Source of the DNA: Bacteroidales bacterium
Lineage (GTDB): Bacteria > Bacteroidota > Bacteroidia > Bacteroidales > VadinHA17
Assembly (NCBI GenBank): GCA_016709865.1
Contig: JADJLX010000002.1
Coordinates: 682,001 to 746,000, forward strand
Direction of reading: 5' to 3'
Length of the DNA: 64,000 bases
The position numbers and the translations under genes are program-made. Under the pieces are notes generated by a model. That model did not search any database. It saw nothing but the letters and a program-made list of their open reading frames with translations, and had not been told where the DNA came from. This document shows, piece by piece, positions 26,086 through 35,364 of the stretch; position 1 is the first letter of the stretch, and every line of letters begins with the position of its first letter.

Positions 26086-26907
26086 ATGAAAAGCAAATTG
26101 CTCATTTTGTTATTAGCTGTTCTCTTATCCGGGTGTGAAAAAAACAGTGACTATAATGGTCGTACCATTAATGATTATTTGAAAAAGACCAGGAACGATG
26201 AGTATATCACTGCGCAGTATTCTTACAATCAGGATAACCTTATCGATGAAGTAAACAGCACATCTTTCTACAGGAAATTCCATTACAACAGTAAGGGCAA
26301 ACTTATAAAAGAAGAAGTTGCAATTTCTCCCGATAGCTATAGTTCAATGATGCCTGCCGGCGGATTTTCTCATGAGTTTGTGGACCCCGAAAAGACAGGG
26401 ATCTCAATGTACTCCGTCTTTGAGTATGATACCGATGGCAGGCTGATCAAACAGCTTAATTATGTTCCATCAGTGCGGCAGGATGAGTTAAGATCAATTA
26501 TGACCTTTGAGTATGATCAAAACAACCGAATTTCTAAAGTCCTGCTACACGATGGCAAAGAAGTGCTGACACAATATCAGACTTATATCTACGACAGTAA
26601 CGGCAATGTAATCGAACATAACTCATACTCATACTTGTTCATACCTGCCGGGACCAGTCCAACACATTTAAGCAGAGCTGAGTTTGAGTATGATTCTTAT
26701 AATAACCCATACGCAGTTTTTTATCAGTCGGGATGGCCGGGGATTAACACAAATCCTAATAATATAATTAAAATAAGAACTTATAACCTATTGAACACTC
26801 CAGGGATTGATGATATAAATGAAACTACTATTGAGTATCAATATAACCACATAACAAGATATCCGGAAAGGGTAATAAACGGGGAAGAATTTATCTATGA
26901 CAGATAG
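26086..26907 (+). CDS. Lipoprotein with YD-like repeats
   Basis: The 273-residue product has a lipobox (LLAVLLSGCEKN). The mature part is built of tyrosine- and aspartate-rich strands that recur about every 20-40 residues: AQYSYNQDNLIDEV, KFHYNSKGKLIKEEV, VFEYDTDGRLIKQL, TFEYDQNNRISKVL, TYIYDSNGNVIEHN, EFEYDSYNNPYAVF. This is the YD/RHS-like repeat pattern, here short and without a toxin tip. It overlaps the SusD-like gene by 11 bases on the same strand, so the two are probably co-expressed at the cell surface. Function unknown. Confidence 0.78.
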   Translation: MKSKLLILLLAVLLSGCEKNSDYNGRTINDYLKKTRNDEYITAQYSYNQDNLIDEVNSTSFYRKFHYNSKGKLIKEEVAISPDSYSSMMPAGGFSHEFVDPEKTGISMYSVFEYDTDGRLIKQLNYVPSVRQDELRSIMTFEYDQNNRISKVLLHDGKEVLTQYQTYIYDSNGNVIEHNSYSYLFIPAGTSPTHLSRAEFEYDSYNNPYAVFYQSGWPGINTNPNNIIKIRTYNLLNTPGIDDINETTIEYQYNHITRYPERVINGEEFIYDR

Positions 26908-28672
26908 AATCAGGCACATAGCATTGTCTCTGCTGCTTATCAGCTCAGCAACTCTCCTTTCATGCAGTGAAGAATTCCTGACAAGAGAACCACTTGGTGT
27001 TGCTGCAGGTTCTGTTGTTACATCTCCTGAAGGGGTGGAGAAAGTCCTGATTGGTACGTATGCAGCCATGAGAGGTAAAGATATGTTTGGAGGTGCGATG
27101 GGTACTGACTGGACATATGGGAGCATCACATCAGACGACTGTTATAAAGGGACTTCAGCAGGAGACGGGACTACCTTTAACCTCATTGAGAGATATGAAG
27201 ATGTAGCAGTAGATCCATATATAAGGGGCAGGTGGAGTGACTGCTACAATGGGGTAGCACGTGCAAATTCCGTTCTTGATTGTCTGGCTGCCAACCAAAA
27301 AGGGGAAAATCCAATTCCGGAACCCAGAGCATTGCAGATAGAGGCTGAAGCCAAATTCCTGAGAGCCTGGTTTCATTTTCAGGCAAACAAGGTCTTCGAA
27401 AAGATCCCATACATTAAAACAAATGCTGAACTGGCCCCATTGTTACCTGAACAGGTTCCCAATTCAGATCCGGCATGGAAAGAAATTGAAGCTGACCTGC
27501 AGTTTGCAATTGATTATCTTCCTGTTGCGCGGCCTGCAGGAGAACCGGGCCGGATCTACAAATATGCAGCAGAAGCTGTTAAGGCTCATGCACATATGTA
27601 CCAGAATGAATTCAGCAAGGCCAAAGTGCTTCTTGACGATATCATAAACAACGGAGGGTTTTCCCTGGTTGATAATTTCTATGATAACTACGACATGACC
27701 CACGAAAACAACAGGGAGTCAATTTTCGAAATACAATCATTCACTACATCAACGGCTTCTACTTCAATACTGGTATCGGGTGCTGTTTTTCATCAGAAAG
27801 GACCAGCCAGCTGCGGAGGATGGGGTTTCTTTCAGCCATCGCAATGCCTGTTCGAGGCGTTTCAGGTTACACCCGAAGGGTTACCGGTACTTGATATTGA
27901 AAATCGCGAACCACTGGCAAACGACATGGGGATTGGAAGCAGCAAAACATTTATTCCGACAGATCACCAGCTTGATCTTCGGGTTGACTGGACAATAGCA
28001 CGCAGGGGAATAGATTTTCTGGGATGGGGAATACACCCCGGGAATGACTGGATCCGGGAGCAGAATAACGGCGGCCCTTACATGACGAAAAAGTACATGC
28101 ACTTTAAAAATGAACAGGCTTTGAATCTGTATGGTACCGGGTTCTCCAACGGGAAGAATTACAGGATGTACCGTCTGGCAAATGTACTGCTTTGGAGAGC
28201 AGAGGTAGCTGTAGAAGAGGGTGATTTTGAACTTGCAAGGAATCTTGTAAACCAGATAAGGAACAGGGCAAAAAACAGCAATCCTGTAATGGGACTTTGT
28301 ACAACTTATATAAGTCCGGCAACAAATCCGGTAGTTGACTGGAGCAAACCTGCAGCCAATTATAAGGTAGAGCCCTATCCGGCAGGGCATCCTGCTTTCG
28401 CATCAAAAAGTGAAGCAAGAAAAGCCGTGAGAATGGAGATAAGGCTCGAATTTGCAACTGAAGGGCACCGTTTCTTCGACCTGCGCCGCTGGGGAATTGC
28501 CAATGAGGTTCTTAATGACTATATCCAGCGTGATACGAAGTTCAGATCTTTTATGAGAGGAGCAGTCTATAATCCAGAACAGGACGACTTCTGGCCGCTG
28601 CCCAAGGATCAGGTTGATTTACAGAAAGGGATTTTAAAGCAGGATTCTTCCTATCTGAATTATAAGTATTAA
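26897..28672 (+). CDS. SusD/RagB-family nutrient-binding outer-membrane lipoprotein
   Basis: The 591-residue protein has a lipobox (ATLLSCSEEFLTREPLG), then the SusD N-terminal domain with TPR-like helices (AEAKFLRAWFHFQANKVF, GRIYKYAAEAVKAHAHMYQN) and the C-terminal part NLVNQIRNRAK, MEIRLEFATEGHRFFDLRRW, and DFWPLPKDQ. SusD proteins cap SusC TonB receptors and capture glycans or peptides. The usual adjacent SusC is absent; instead the gene follows a YD-like lipoprotein by overlap and is followed by an opposite-strand Kup gene. The ligand cannot be predicted. Confidence 0.93.
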   Translation: MTDRIRHIALSLLLISSATLLSCSEEFLTREPLGVAAGSVVTSPEGVEKVLIGTYAAMRGKDMFGGAMGTDWTYGSITSDDCYKGTSAGDGTTFNLIERYEDVAVDPYIRGRWSDCYNGVARANSVLDCLAANQKGENPIPEPRALQIEAEAKFLRAWFHFQANKVFEKIPYIKTNAELAPLLPEQVPNSDPAWKEIEADLQFAIDYLPVARPAGEPGRIYKYAAEAVKAHAHMYQNEFSKAKVLLDDIINNGGFSLVDNFYDNYDMTHENNRESIFEIQSFTTSTASTSILVSGAVFHQKGPASCGGWGFFQPSQCLFEAFQVTPEGLPVLDIENREPLANDMGIGSSKTFIPTDHQLDLRVDWTIARRGIDFLGWGIHPGNDWIREQNNGGPYMTKKYMHFKNEQALNLYGTGFSNGKNYRMYRLANVLLWRAEVAVEEGDFELARNLVNQIRNRAKNSNPVMGLCTTYISPATNPVVDWSKPAANYKVEPYPAGHPAFASKSEARKAVRMEIRLEFATEGHRFFDLRRWGIANEVLNDYIQRDTKFRSFMRGAVYNPEQDDFWPLPKDQVDLQKGILKQDSSYLNYKY

Positions 28673-28729
28673 ATCTCAGAAATTAGATTTACCCCAACAC
28701 TCCGAATATATGTTCATATAGGCGGCAAA

Positions 28730-30679
28730 TTATTTTTTGCGGTTAATACGTCTCTCGATCCTCTGTTTGAATTCAATCGGCACCTGTTCAACAACAGTAT
28801 TGGAAGAGTCGAGGTTAAATGACCTGACATCTGAAATGCTAAGATTACCTGCTATTCGCTGCAGCATCAGAATAAAGTTTTCTGTGTTGGTAAGTTCAAA
28901 ATCGCGGGGCATAATCCGGTTAATCAGAACAAATTTAAAATCACCGGGGAATCCATGTTTTCTCAGCGAATCATAACTGCTTTCAAGCTTTATCTCTCCT
29001 GCATTCACCATATCCTCAAGGACTTCCTTAAAATAGAGGTTAATTTTTGGATCAACCTTGAAACCCAGATGAAAATCAATTCTGATAAGTACTCCCGGAA
29101 TAATATGTGTTACTTTATAATCAAAGCGGTTTGGTTCATCCACCCTGTCGATATGCAGCAACCAGTAGGTATCAGCACGTTTTGGGCGTTTATTAAAAAT
29201 TGAATAGATAATTTTTGATTCAATCTGTTCTATCCTGTTCGCCTTAATTATATAAACCAGGTTAGTGGCTACTTTGGGAACAGATAAATCCTTTTTCAGA
29301 TCCTTAAACATTTCAATATAATCTGCAATGTTTGAGAATGTTATACGTCTGTTTTTTATTTTCCTTCCAAAATACCAGCCAAACATAATCAGGAAATAGA
29401 GAGAAGCGAGCATCAGTGTGAACCAGCCTCCATACCTGAATTTATGAAGGTTGGCTACAAGAAAACTGGTCTCAATTGTAAGGAAAACAATCGACATGAA
29501 TATAACCAGGCTATAATGAATTCCGGTCTGATATAAATAGTATGAAAGCAATAAAGTCGTCATAATCATCGTAATGGTTATTGCCAGTCCGTATGCCGCT
29601 TCCATATTTGCCGATTCCTTAAAGAAGATCACAACAAGACTGCACATAAACCACAATGACCAGTTGACAAACGGTAGATAGACCTGTCCCCTGACAAATG
29701 TAGGATTCAGTATTCTTATTTTCGGCCAGAAATTAAGGGATACCGCCTCACTAAGGAGTGTGAATGAGCCGCTAATAAGGGCCTGGCTGGCAATTATTGA
29801 AGCCAGCGTTGAGATTATGATGCCAGCTAAAAGGAACCACCGCGGCATTATGGCAAAGAAAGGATTAACTTCCGATCCGGGAACATAATTCATCATCACC
29901 CAGGCTCCCTGTCCGAAATAACTTAAAATCAGGGTTGTCTTTACGAAAATCCACGAGATCCGGATATTTCCTTTTCCGCAGTGCCCAAGGTCGGAGTAGA
30001 GGGCTTCCGCTCCTGTTGTACAAAGAAAGACAGCTCCAAGAAGGATAAATCCTCCAGGGAACTCACCCAGAAATCTTACAGCGAAGACGGGGTTGAGAGC
30101 TCTCAGTATATCAGGAAAAAGTATTACCTGCGAAAAACCGAGTATAGCAAGCATCAGAAACCATAAAACCATAATTGGGCCGAATGATACACCCATAAAA
30201 TTCGTACCGAATTGCTGAAGAAAGAATATCACGCCAAAAATGATGAGGACTATCGGAATTACAGGAATTTCGGGATTAAAAAGTTTCAACCCTTCAATTG
30301 ATGAAGTTACTGTGATAGCCGGAGTTATAACACCATCAGCCAGCAAAGCGGCCCCTCCTATCATAGTCAGGATAGCAGCCCAGGTTGTTTTCTTTCTAAT
30401 AAGGGCAAAAAGGGCAAAAATGCCGCCTTCGCCCTTGTTGTCGGCGCGAAGGGTAATAAGAATATATTTAACAGTGGTCTGAAGCGTAAGGGTCCAGAAT
30501 ACACATGAAAGAGCACCATAGACAAGAAGTTCACTGAAATTTTCTTCTCCGCCCAGAAGAATTGCTTTTACCGTATAAAGCGGACTTGTACCTATATCGC
30601 CGAAGACAATACCAAGTGTTACAAGGAGACCCGCAAAAGAGACCTTCTTAATATCAATATGGTGTTCCGATTCTTTCAT
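28730..30679 (-). CDS. kup: Kup-type potassium uptake protein (second copy)
   Basis: The start is the ATG at 30679 (MKESEHHIDIKK); the more upstream frame begins at TTG within the end of the other kup gene. About 649 residues with 12 predicted membrane segments carry the Kup signature: LGIVFGDIGTSPLYTVKAIL, RADNKGEGGIFALFALI, ITPAITVTSSIEGL, TTGAEALYSDLGHCGKGNIR. The C-terminal soluble domain (about residues 450-649) is present. It imports K+ with H+. It lies 10 bases after the first copy and resembles it throughout, so this is a tandem duplication. Confidence 0.94.
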   Translation of the reverse strand: MKESEHHIDIKKVSFAGLLVTLGIVFGDIGTSPLYTVKAILLGGEENFSELLVYGALSCVFWTLTLQTTVKYILITLRADNKGEGGIFALFALIRKKTTWAAILTMIGGAALLADGVITPAITVTSSIEGLKLFNPEIPVIPIVLIIFGVIFFLQQFGTNFMGVSFGPIMVLWFLMLAILGFSQVILFPDILRALNPVFAVRFLGEFPGGFILLGAVFLCTTGAEALYSDLGHCGKGNIRISWIFVKTTLILSYFGQGAWVMMNYVPGSEVNPFFAIMPRWFLLAGIIISTLASIIASQALISGSFTLLSEAVSLNFWPKIRILNPTFVRGQVYLPFVNWSLWFMCSLVVIFFKESANMEAAYGLAITITMIMTTLLLSYYLYQTGIHYSLVIFMSIVFLTIETSFLVANLHKFRYGGWFTLMLASLYFLIMFGWYFGRKIKNRRITFSNIADYIEMFKDLKKDLSVPKVATNLVYIIKANRIEQIESKIIYSIFNKRPKRADTYWLLHIDRVDEPNRFDYKVTHIIPGVLIRIDFHLGFKVDPKINLYFKEVLEDMVNAGEIKLESSYDSLRKHGFPGDFKFVLINRIMPRDFELTNTENFILMLQRIAGNLSISDVRSFNLDSSNTVVEQVPIEFKQRIERRINRKK

Positions 30680-30689
30680 ATCCGGCACA

Positions 30690-32636
30690 CTACTCAATTC
30701 GTTTGATCCTAATGTCTAAAGGCTGATCAATTGTTATCGGGACCTGTTCTTCAATCGTGTTACATGCATCGAGCTGAAGAGCTTTAACATCGGAGATGCA
30801 GAATAATCTGGACAATCCGTGTAATGTAAGAGTGAAATTCTCTATACTCGAGAGTTTAAAGTCACGTGGCATTACCCTGTCAATCAGAACATAAATAAAA
30901 TCTGCAGGAAGAGAGTGTTTTCTGAGCGAATCAAAACTGCTCTCGAGCTTTATTTCACCTGATGCTGTCAGATCTTCAAGCACCTCCCTGAAATAGAGAT
31001 TTATCTTGGGTTCTACTTTAAATCCTATGTGGAAATCGACTCTGATCAGAACACCGGGTATTAACTGAGTAACCTGATAATCAAACCTGTCGGGCTCATC
31101 TACCTTATCAACATGTAAAAACCAGTATGTATCAGCACGTTTCGGCTGTTTCCTGAATATGGAAAAGATTACTTTTGATTCGACCTGATCGATCCTGTTC
31201 GCCCTTATAATATAAACAAGGTTTGTGGCAGTTTTTGGAACAGAATCATCCTTCGATAACTCTTTAAACAACTGAATGTATTTCTCAAGATTTGTAAAAG
31301 TAACATATCTGTTCTTTAGCTTTCTTCCGAAATACCACCCATACATTATTGTAAAGAAAAATGAAGCAAGAAGGATGGTAAACCAGCCGCCATCGTTGAA
31401 TTTGTGAAGGTTGGCAATAAGGAAACTGCTTTCTATTGTAAGGAATCCCATGAACACAAGTAATACGATCCTGTGATTTACTCCTTTCACAAACAGATAG
31501 TACGTAAGAAGGCAGGTGGTCATCATCTCTGTTATCGTAATTGCCAGACCATAAGCAGCTTCCATGTTCGCCGATGCTCTGAAGAAAATAACAACGAGAC
31601 TGCAGGAAAGCCATAGGTACCAGTTTACAAAAGGAAGATAGACCTGGCCTCTGACAAATGTCGGATTAAGGACTCTTACTTTAGGCCAGAAATTAAGAGA
31701 AACGGCCTCCTTAACAATTGTAAATGAACCGCTTATGATTGCCTGACTTGCAATAATAGAAGCTGCCGTTGCAATAAGAATACCCGGAAGCAGGAACCAT
31801 TTTGGCATAATGGCGTAAAATGGATTAGTGCCCGCTTCCGGTGCACCGTTAACCATCAGCCATGCGCCCTGACCAAGATAGTTTATCATCAGGGATACCT
31901 TTACAAATATCCATGATACCTGTATATTTTTTCTTCCGCAATGTCCAAGGTCGGCATAAAGAGCCTCTGCACCGGTTGTACAGAGAAAAACTGCACCAAG
32001 TAATATAAAACCACCCGGATACTCTCTTAAGAAACTGATTGCATAAACAGGACTTAGGGCCTGTAAGATCTCAGGATGAAGTACCAACTGTGAGAACCCC
32101 AGAATACCAAGCATAAGGAACCAGAGTACCATTATCGGACCAAATGAGCTGCCAACCAGGTTAGTACCGAACTGTTGAATAAAGAATAGTACTGCAAAAA
32201 TCAACAAAACGATAAGGACTACAGGAATCTCCGGATTTAGCAGTCGCAATCCCTCAATTGAAGAAGTAACAGTAATAGCTGGTGTAATAACACCATCGGC
32301 AAGCAGGGCAGCGGCCCCAATCATTGTAAGCAGGGCAGCCCAGGAGGATTTTTTCCTTATAAGGGCAAACAGTGCCAGAATACCGCCTTCGCCATTATTA
32401 TCGGCTCTGAGAGCAATAATTATATATTTTGTTGTTGTCTGAAGAGTTAGTGTCCAGAATATCAGGGAAAGAGAACCGAAAACAAGAAGTTCGTTGAATT
32501 CTGAACCTCCACGCACAATCGCCTTCATTACATAAAGGGGACTCGTGCCAAGATCACCGAATACTATTCCAAGAGTAACCAGTACGCCTGCAAAAGAGAG
32601 TTTCTTAATATCCAGATGCTTACCGGTTGTATCCAT
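30690..32636 (-). CDS. kup: Kup-type potassium uptake protein (first copy)
   Basis: The 648-residue paralogue begins MDTTGKHLDIKKLSFAGVLV and has the same motifs as its neighbour: GDLGTSPLYVMKAIV, RADNNGEGGILALFALI, ITPAITVTSSIEGL and TTGAEALYADLGHCG. Many segments, such as NPTFVRGQVYLPFVNW and SANMEAAYGLAITIT, are identical in both copies, whereas the charged C-terminal domain has diverged more. The first gene of the pair, it would import potassium at low ionic strength. Two copies may differ in affinity or regulation. A possible promoter could not be assigned. Confidence 0.94.
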   Translation of the reverse strand: MDTTGKHLDIKKLSFAGVLVTLGIVFGDLGTSPLYVMKAIVRGGSEFNELLVFGSLSLIFWTLTLQTTTKYIIIALRADNNGEGGILALFALIRKKSSWAALLTMIGAAALLADGVITPAITVTSSIEGLRLLNPEIPVVLIVLLIFAVLFFIQQFGTNLVGSSFGPIMVLWFLMLGILGFSQLVLHPEILQALSPVYAISFLREYPGGFILLGAVFLCTTGAEALYADLGHCGRKNIQVSWIFVKVSLMINYLGQGAWLMVNGAPEAGTNPFYAIMPKWFLLPGILIATAASIIASQAIISGSFTIVKEAVSLNFWPKVRVLNPTFVRGQVYLPFVNWYLWLSCSLVVIFFRASANMEAAYGLAITITEMMTTCLLTYYLFVKGVNHRIVLLVFMGFLTIESSFLIANLHKFNDGGWFTILLASFFFTIMYGWYFGRKLKNRYVTFTNLEKYIQLFKELSKDDSVPKTATNLVYIIRANRIDQVESKVIFSIFRKQPKRADTYWFLHVDKVDEPDRFDYQVTQLIPGVLIRVDFHIGFKVEPKINLYFREVLEDLTASGEIKLESSFDSLRKHSLPADFIYVLIDRVMPRDFKLSSIENFTLTLHGLSRLFCISDVKALQLDACNTIEEQVPITIDQPLDIRIKRIE

Positions 32637-32708
32637 AAATTTAGAAACAAAAAGCGCAAAGTTAATAATTATTAAGAGTTTATGAGCCGGCTTAAGAGGA
32701 AATATTTT

Positions 32709-33788
32709 CTAATTCTTAAGTGGAACCTGTTCCTGATTATTAAACCAACTTATTACCAGTGCTACAACCTGATTATAATTTTTAATTCCCGCCTTAATAT
32801 TGTTTGTTTTCAGGTAAGCATCGTAAGCTACTGACTGTACCTTGTCCATTGTCTTATTCTGAAGACTGTTATAATAGTCCTTCCTGTAATATAAATCATC
32901 CATTACACGCTTATCTATCTTTTTAAGATAAGTATGATAATCGCTGAGTTGCGAAGCATCATTAATAAAATATGCAAGAAATATCATATAACCAGAATAG
33001 AGCAGTCTCTTATCTTCGGAGGTTGTACAGATAACAAATGAGAACAGGTTAGCTTCGGCTTCATTTGTTACACCGAACTGGTGCGCCTTCTCGTGCGCCA
33101 GGGCAGCCGGATAATCAAACGGGAGTCCGTTTGAAGTAAGATGTATTTCACTGAAGAATGGTCCGTAATAACCGAAAACTCCCGATTTATCCATTATTGA
33201 ATTGAAAACCATTTTCTTGTTTCTTCTTGATCCGTTTGGATAATTTATTCCCAGATTGATGCTGTTCTTTTTATATGATAATTCCACAAGCGAATCGATA
33301 ACGGAAAACCCGGATGAATCAAATTTCATGTAATTTGCATTAGCCCTTGAGATAATAGTATCGAATACCGTTCTGAACTCTGCTTCGTCTGTATTTGGAG
33401 CTTTCCAGCCTAACCGGGTGTGAATATCGGGTCTGAAATAATTATAACCCCATGATATATAAAGCCATACATATAAAACAGATACTATCTGGATAAATCT
33501 CAAAAAGAATATTCCGGGTTTTATTTTCCTGAATATTGTAAGAAATATTCCTGTTATTAAAAGTAATATTGCTGCTGCCCAGAAGAGATCCCATACCGAC
33601 AAACTGAATATCGAACTGAATGATGAGAGTGCCACAGCCACAAACGGGTATATTCCATCCGAATAATACTTCTCTACAAACCCGGGATTTCTGGCAGCTA
33701 TCCTGGTGCTGATAAAAACCAGGACTGCAATAAGAACCGGCAAAAAATCAACCAAAATCTTCCTTAGATTTTTTTTGTTTTTCTCCAT
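32709..33788 (-). CDS. DUF3810 family, membrane-anchored metalloprotease-like
   Basis: I take the ATG at 33788 (MEKNKKNLRKILVDF), since the longer frame runs into a degraded repeat. About 359 residues: three N-terminal hydrophobic helices (about 11-30, 47-65, 66-88), a fourth near 92-113, then a soluble domain. It contains HEKAHQFGVTNEAEANLF at residues 232-249, a classic HExxH zinc motif followed by a third acidic ligand in a TNEAEAN helix. This matches DUF3810, described as peptidase-like but uncharacterised. The catalytic site is intact, so a membrane protease or chaperone function is plausible. It sits close to the kup pair on the same strand but with a 72-base gap. Confidence 0.84.
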   Translation of the reverse strand: MEKNKKNLRKILVDFLPVLIAVLVFISTRIAARNPGFVEKYYSDGIYPFVAVALSSFSSIFSLSVWDLFWAAAILLLITGIFLTIFRKIKPGIFFLRFIQIVSVLYVWLYISWGYNYFRPDIHTRLGWKAPNTDEAEFRTVFDTIISRANANYMKFDSSGFSVIDSLVELSYKKNSINLGINYPNGSRRNKKMVFNSIMDKSGVFGYYGPFFSEIHLTSNGLPFDYPAALAHEKAHQFGVTNEAEANLFSFVICTTSEDKRLLYSGYMIFLAYFINDASQLSDYHTYLKKIDKRVMDDLYYRKDYYNSLQNKTMDKVQSVAYDAYLKTNNIKAGIKNYNQVVALVISWFNNQEQVPLKN

Positions 33789-33854
33789 ATTTAAGATTTC
33801 AACTTTAGCACTTAATCCGACAAAAGTATCAATTATTTTCAAATGGTTCCTGCT

Positions 33855-33896
33855 CATTCCCGGAGATCCCGAGTGTCAGCGAGGAATCCCCTGATC
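33855..33896. repeat. Degraded single arm of the GAGCGATAGCGAAGG repeat
   Basis: The sequence around ATTCCCGGAGATCCCGAGTG and CAGCGAGGAATCCCCTGATC is a mutated match to the outer arm of the element at 3261-3438. No opposite arm is visible, so it is a relic. It lies in the gap between divergent DUF3810 and CapA genes, where an intact palindrome is never found in this window. Confidence 0.5.
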
Positions 33897-33987
33897 CATG
33901 CAGGTATTTAATTAGTAACATTTTACATAATAAATGTATCTTTAGAAAACTCAAAATGAACTATTAAATCTATTATAAAGACTGAAT

Positions 33988-35145
33988 ATGAACATGTTAT
34001 ACAAATCTGGATACATGATGTTCATCACAATACTATTTTCTTCTGTCTGTATTTCAGCATCAGCACAGGAGCTGACGACTAAACCAGAAAAAATCACCTT
34101 TATGTTTGCCGGCGATATTATGGGCCATGATGAGCAGATCTGGTCGGCTGAGAACAGGGAGACACGCACCTTTAATTATGATGATGTTTTCAGATACATC
34201 AGTCCGGTTATAAGCAAAGCTGATATAGCTGTTGCAAACCTTGAGGTAACCCTGGCCGGAAAGCCATACAAAGGATACCCGCAGTTCAGCTCCCCTGCAG
34301 AGCTGGCAGTTGCCTGCCGTAATGCCGGATTTGATTGTCTTGTTACCGCCAATAACCATGCGGCTGACAGGGGTAAACAGGGCATAATCAGTACCATAAA
34401 CAAACTGGATAGTATTGGAATGCCGCATACCGGTACATTTCTGAACAGGATCAGCCGCGATACGCTATCGCCTCTGATGATTCATCGAAATGGGGTTTCC
34501 GCGGCGGTTCTGAGTTATACTTTCAGTACAAACGGGATAAAAGTGCCGGAACCTGTTGTTGTAAATATGCTTGATAAAGAAATAATTACAAATGATATTA
34601 AAAAAGCCAAAAACAAAGAACCCGATATAGTTGTTCTTTTCCTGCACTGGGGTACCGAATATGACACTGTACCCTCGAAGAACCAGAGTGATCTTGCTGC
34701 AACTTTACTTTCTGCCGGAGCTGATCTTGTAATCGGATCACATCCTCATGTGCTTCAGAAAATGGTCTGGCTGAAAGACCAGTTATCAGGTAAAGACGGG
34801 ATTGTGGTGTATTCTCTTGGTAATTTTGTTTCAAATCAGCGTAAACCTAAGACTGACGGAGGATCGATTGTAAGCATTGAATTTACCAGGGATAATGAAT
34901 CTTATAAGATCTCAAATGCAGGGTATTATCTGACCTGGGTATATACTCCTATTGAAAATTACAGAAAGAAATTCTTCATACTTCCCTGCTCTGAGTTTGA
35001 AAGTAATTTTGCATTCTTTAAAACTCCGGCTGACTGGCTCCAGATGAAAAAATTCCAGAATGAATCAAGAAAACTCCTGAACGAACAAAACCTGGGAATT
35101 AAAGAGTATATTTACAATGGAGGAACCTGGCTGTTAAATAATTAA
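33988..35145 (+). CDS. CapA-family metallophosphatase, secreted
   Basis: The 385-residue product has a signal peptide (MMFITILFSSVCISASAQ) and the CapA/PGA_cap metallophosphatase fold: ITFMFAGDIMGHDEQ (first metal site), VANLEVTLAGKP, DCLVTANNHAADRGKQG (NNH site), DIVVLFLHWGTEY, IGSHPHVLQKM and VVYSLGNFVSNQ. CapA is known for poly-gamma-glutamate capsule synthesis, but many Bacteroidota members sit outside capsule loci and their role is unknown; here no capBC neighbour exists. The start at 33988 could be the ATG of the MNMLYK context; an ATG at 34015 would shorten it. Confidence 0.85.
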   Translation: MNMLYKSGYMMFITILFSSVCISASAQELTTKPEKITFMFAGDIMGHDEQIWSAENRETRTFNYDDVFRYISPVISKADIAVANLEVTLAGKPYKGYPQFSSPAELAVACRNAGFDCLVTANNHAADRGKQGIISTINKLDSIGMPHTGTFLNRISRDTLSPLMIHRNGVSAAVLSYTFSTNGIKVPEPVVVNMLDKEIITNDIKKAKNKEPDIVVLFLHWGTEYDTVPSKNQSDLAATLLSAGADLVIGSHPHVLQKMVWLKDQLSGKDGIVVYSLGNFVSNQRKPKTDGGSIVSIEFTRDNESYKISNAGYYLTWVYTPIENYRKKFFILPCSEFESNFAFFKTPADWLQMKKFQNESRKLLNEQNLGIKEYIYNGGTWLLNN

Positions 35146-35156
35146 CACAAACCCGG

Positions 35157-35271
35157 ATGCCCCCTGGCCACAAAGTGGCCATCCCCCTAAAGGGGGACTA
35201 ACTCACCAAATTTTGACTATATTTCACTATTATACAATTAATTAGCCCCCCTTTAGGGGGGTTGGGGGGCA
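35157..35271. repeat. Pair of CCCCCTAAAGGGGG-type elements
   Basis: The first copy (35157-35201) also contains an internal hairpin TGGCCACAAAGTGGCCA followed by CCCCCTAAAGGGGG. The second (35243-35271) reads TTAGCCCCCCTTTAGGGGGG and is in opposite orientation. They sit at the end of the CapA gene and could end its transcript. The rest of this 219-base gap shows nothing else. Confidence 0.8.
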
Positions 35272-35364
35272 AAAACAGAGAAAATTAAATTATATTCATA
35301 CTTATATATCTCATTTTTTATAAATATTATTGCATAACAATTGTTTTAATTCTCATTTTTCCTG

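Noticed and set aside
33858..33895. Open frame extension of the DUF3810 gene into the repeat relic
   Set aside because: Extra residues come from the degraded repeat and upstream noncoding sequence; ATG 33788 begins the normal N-terminus.
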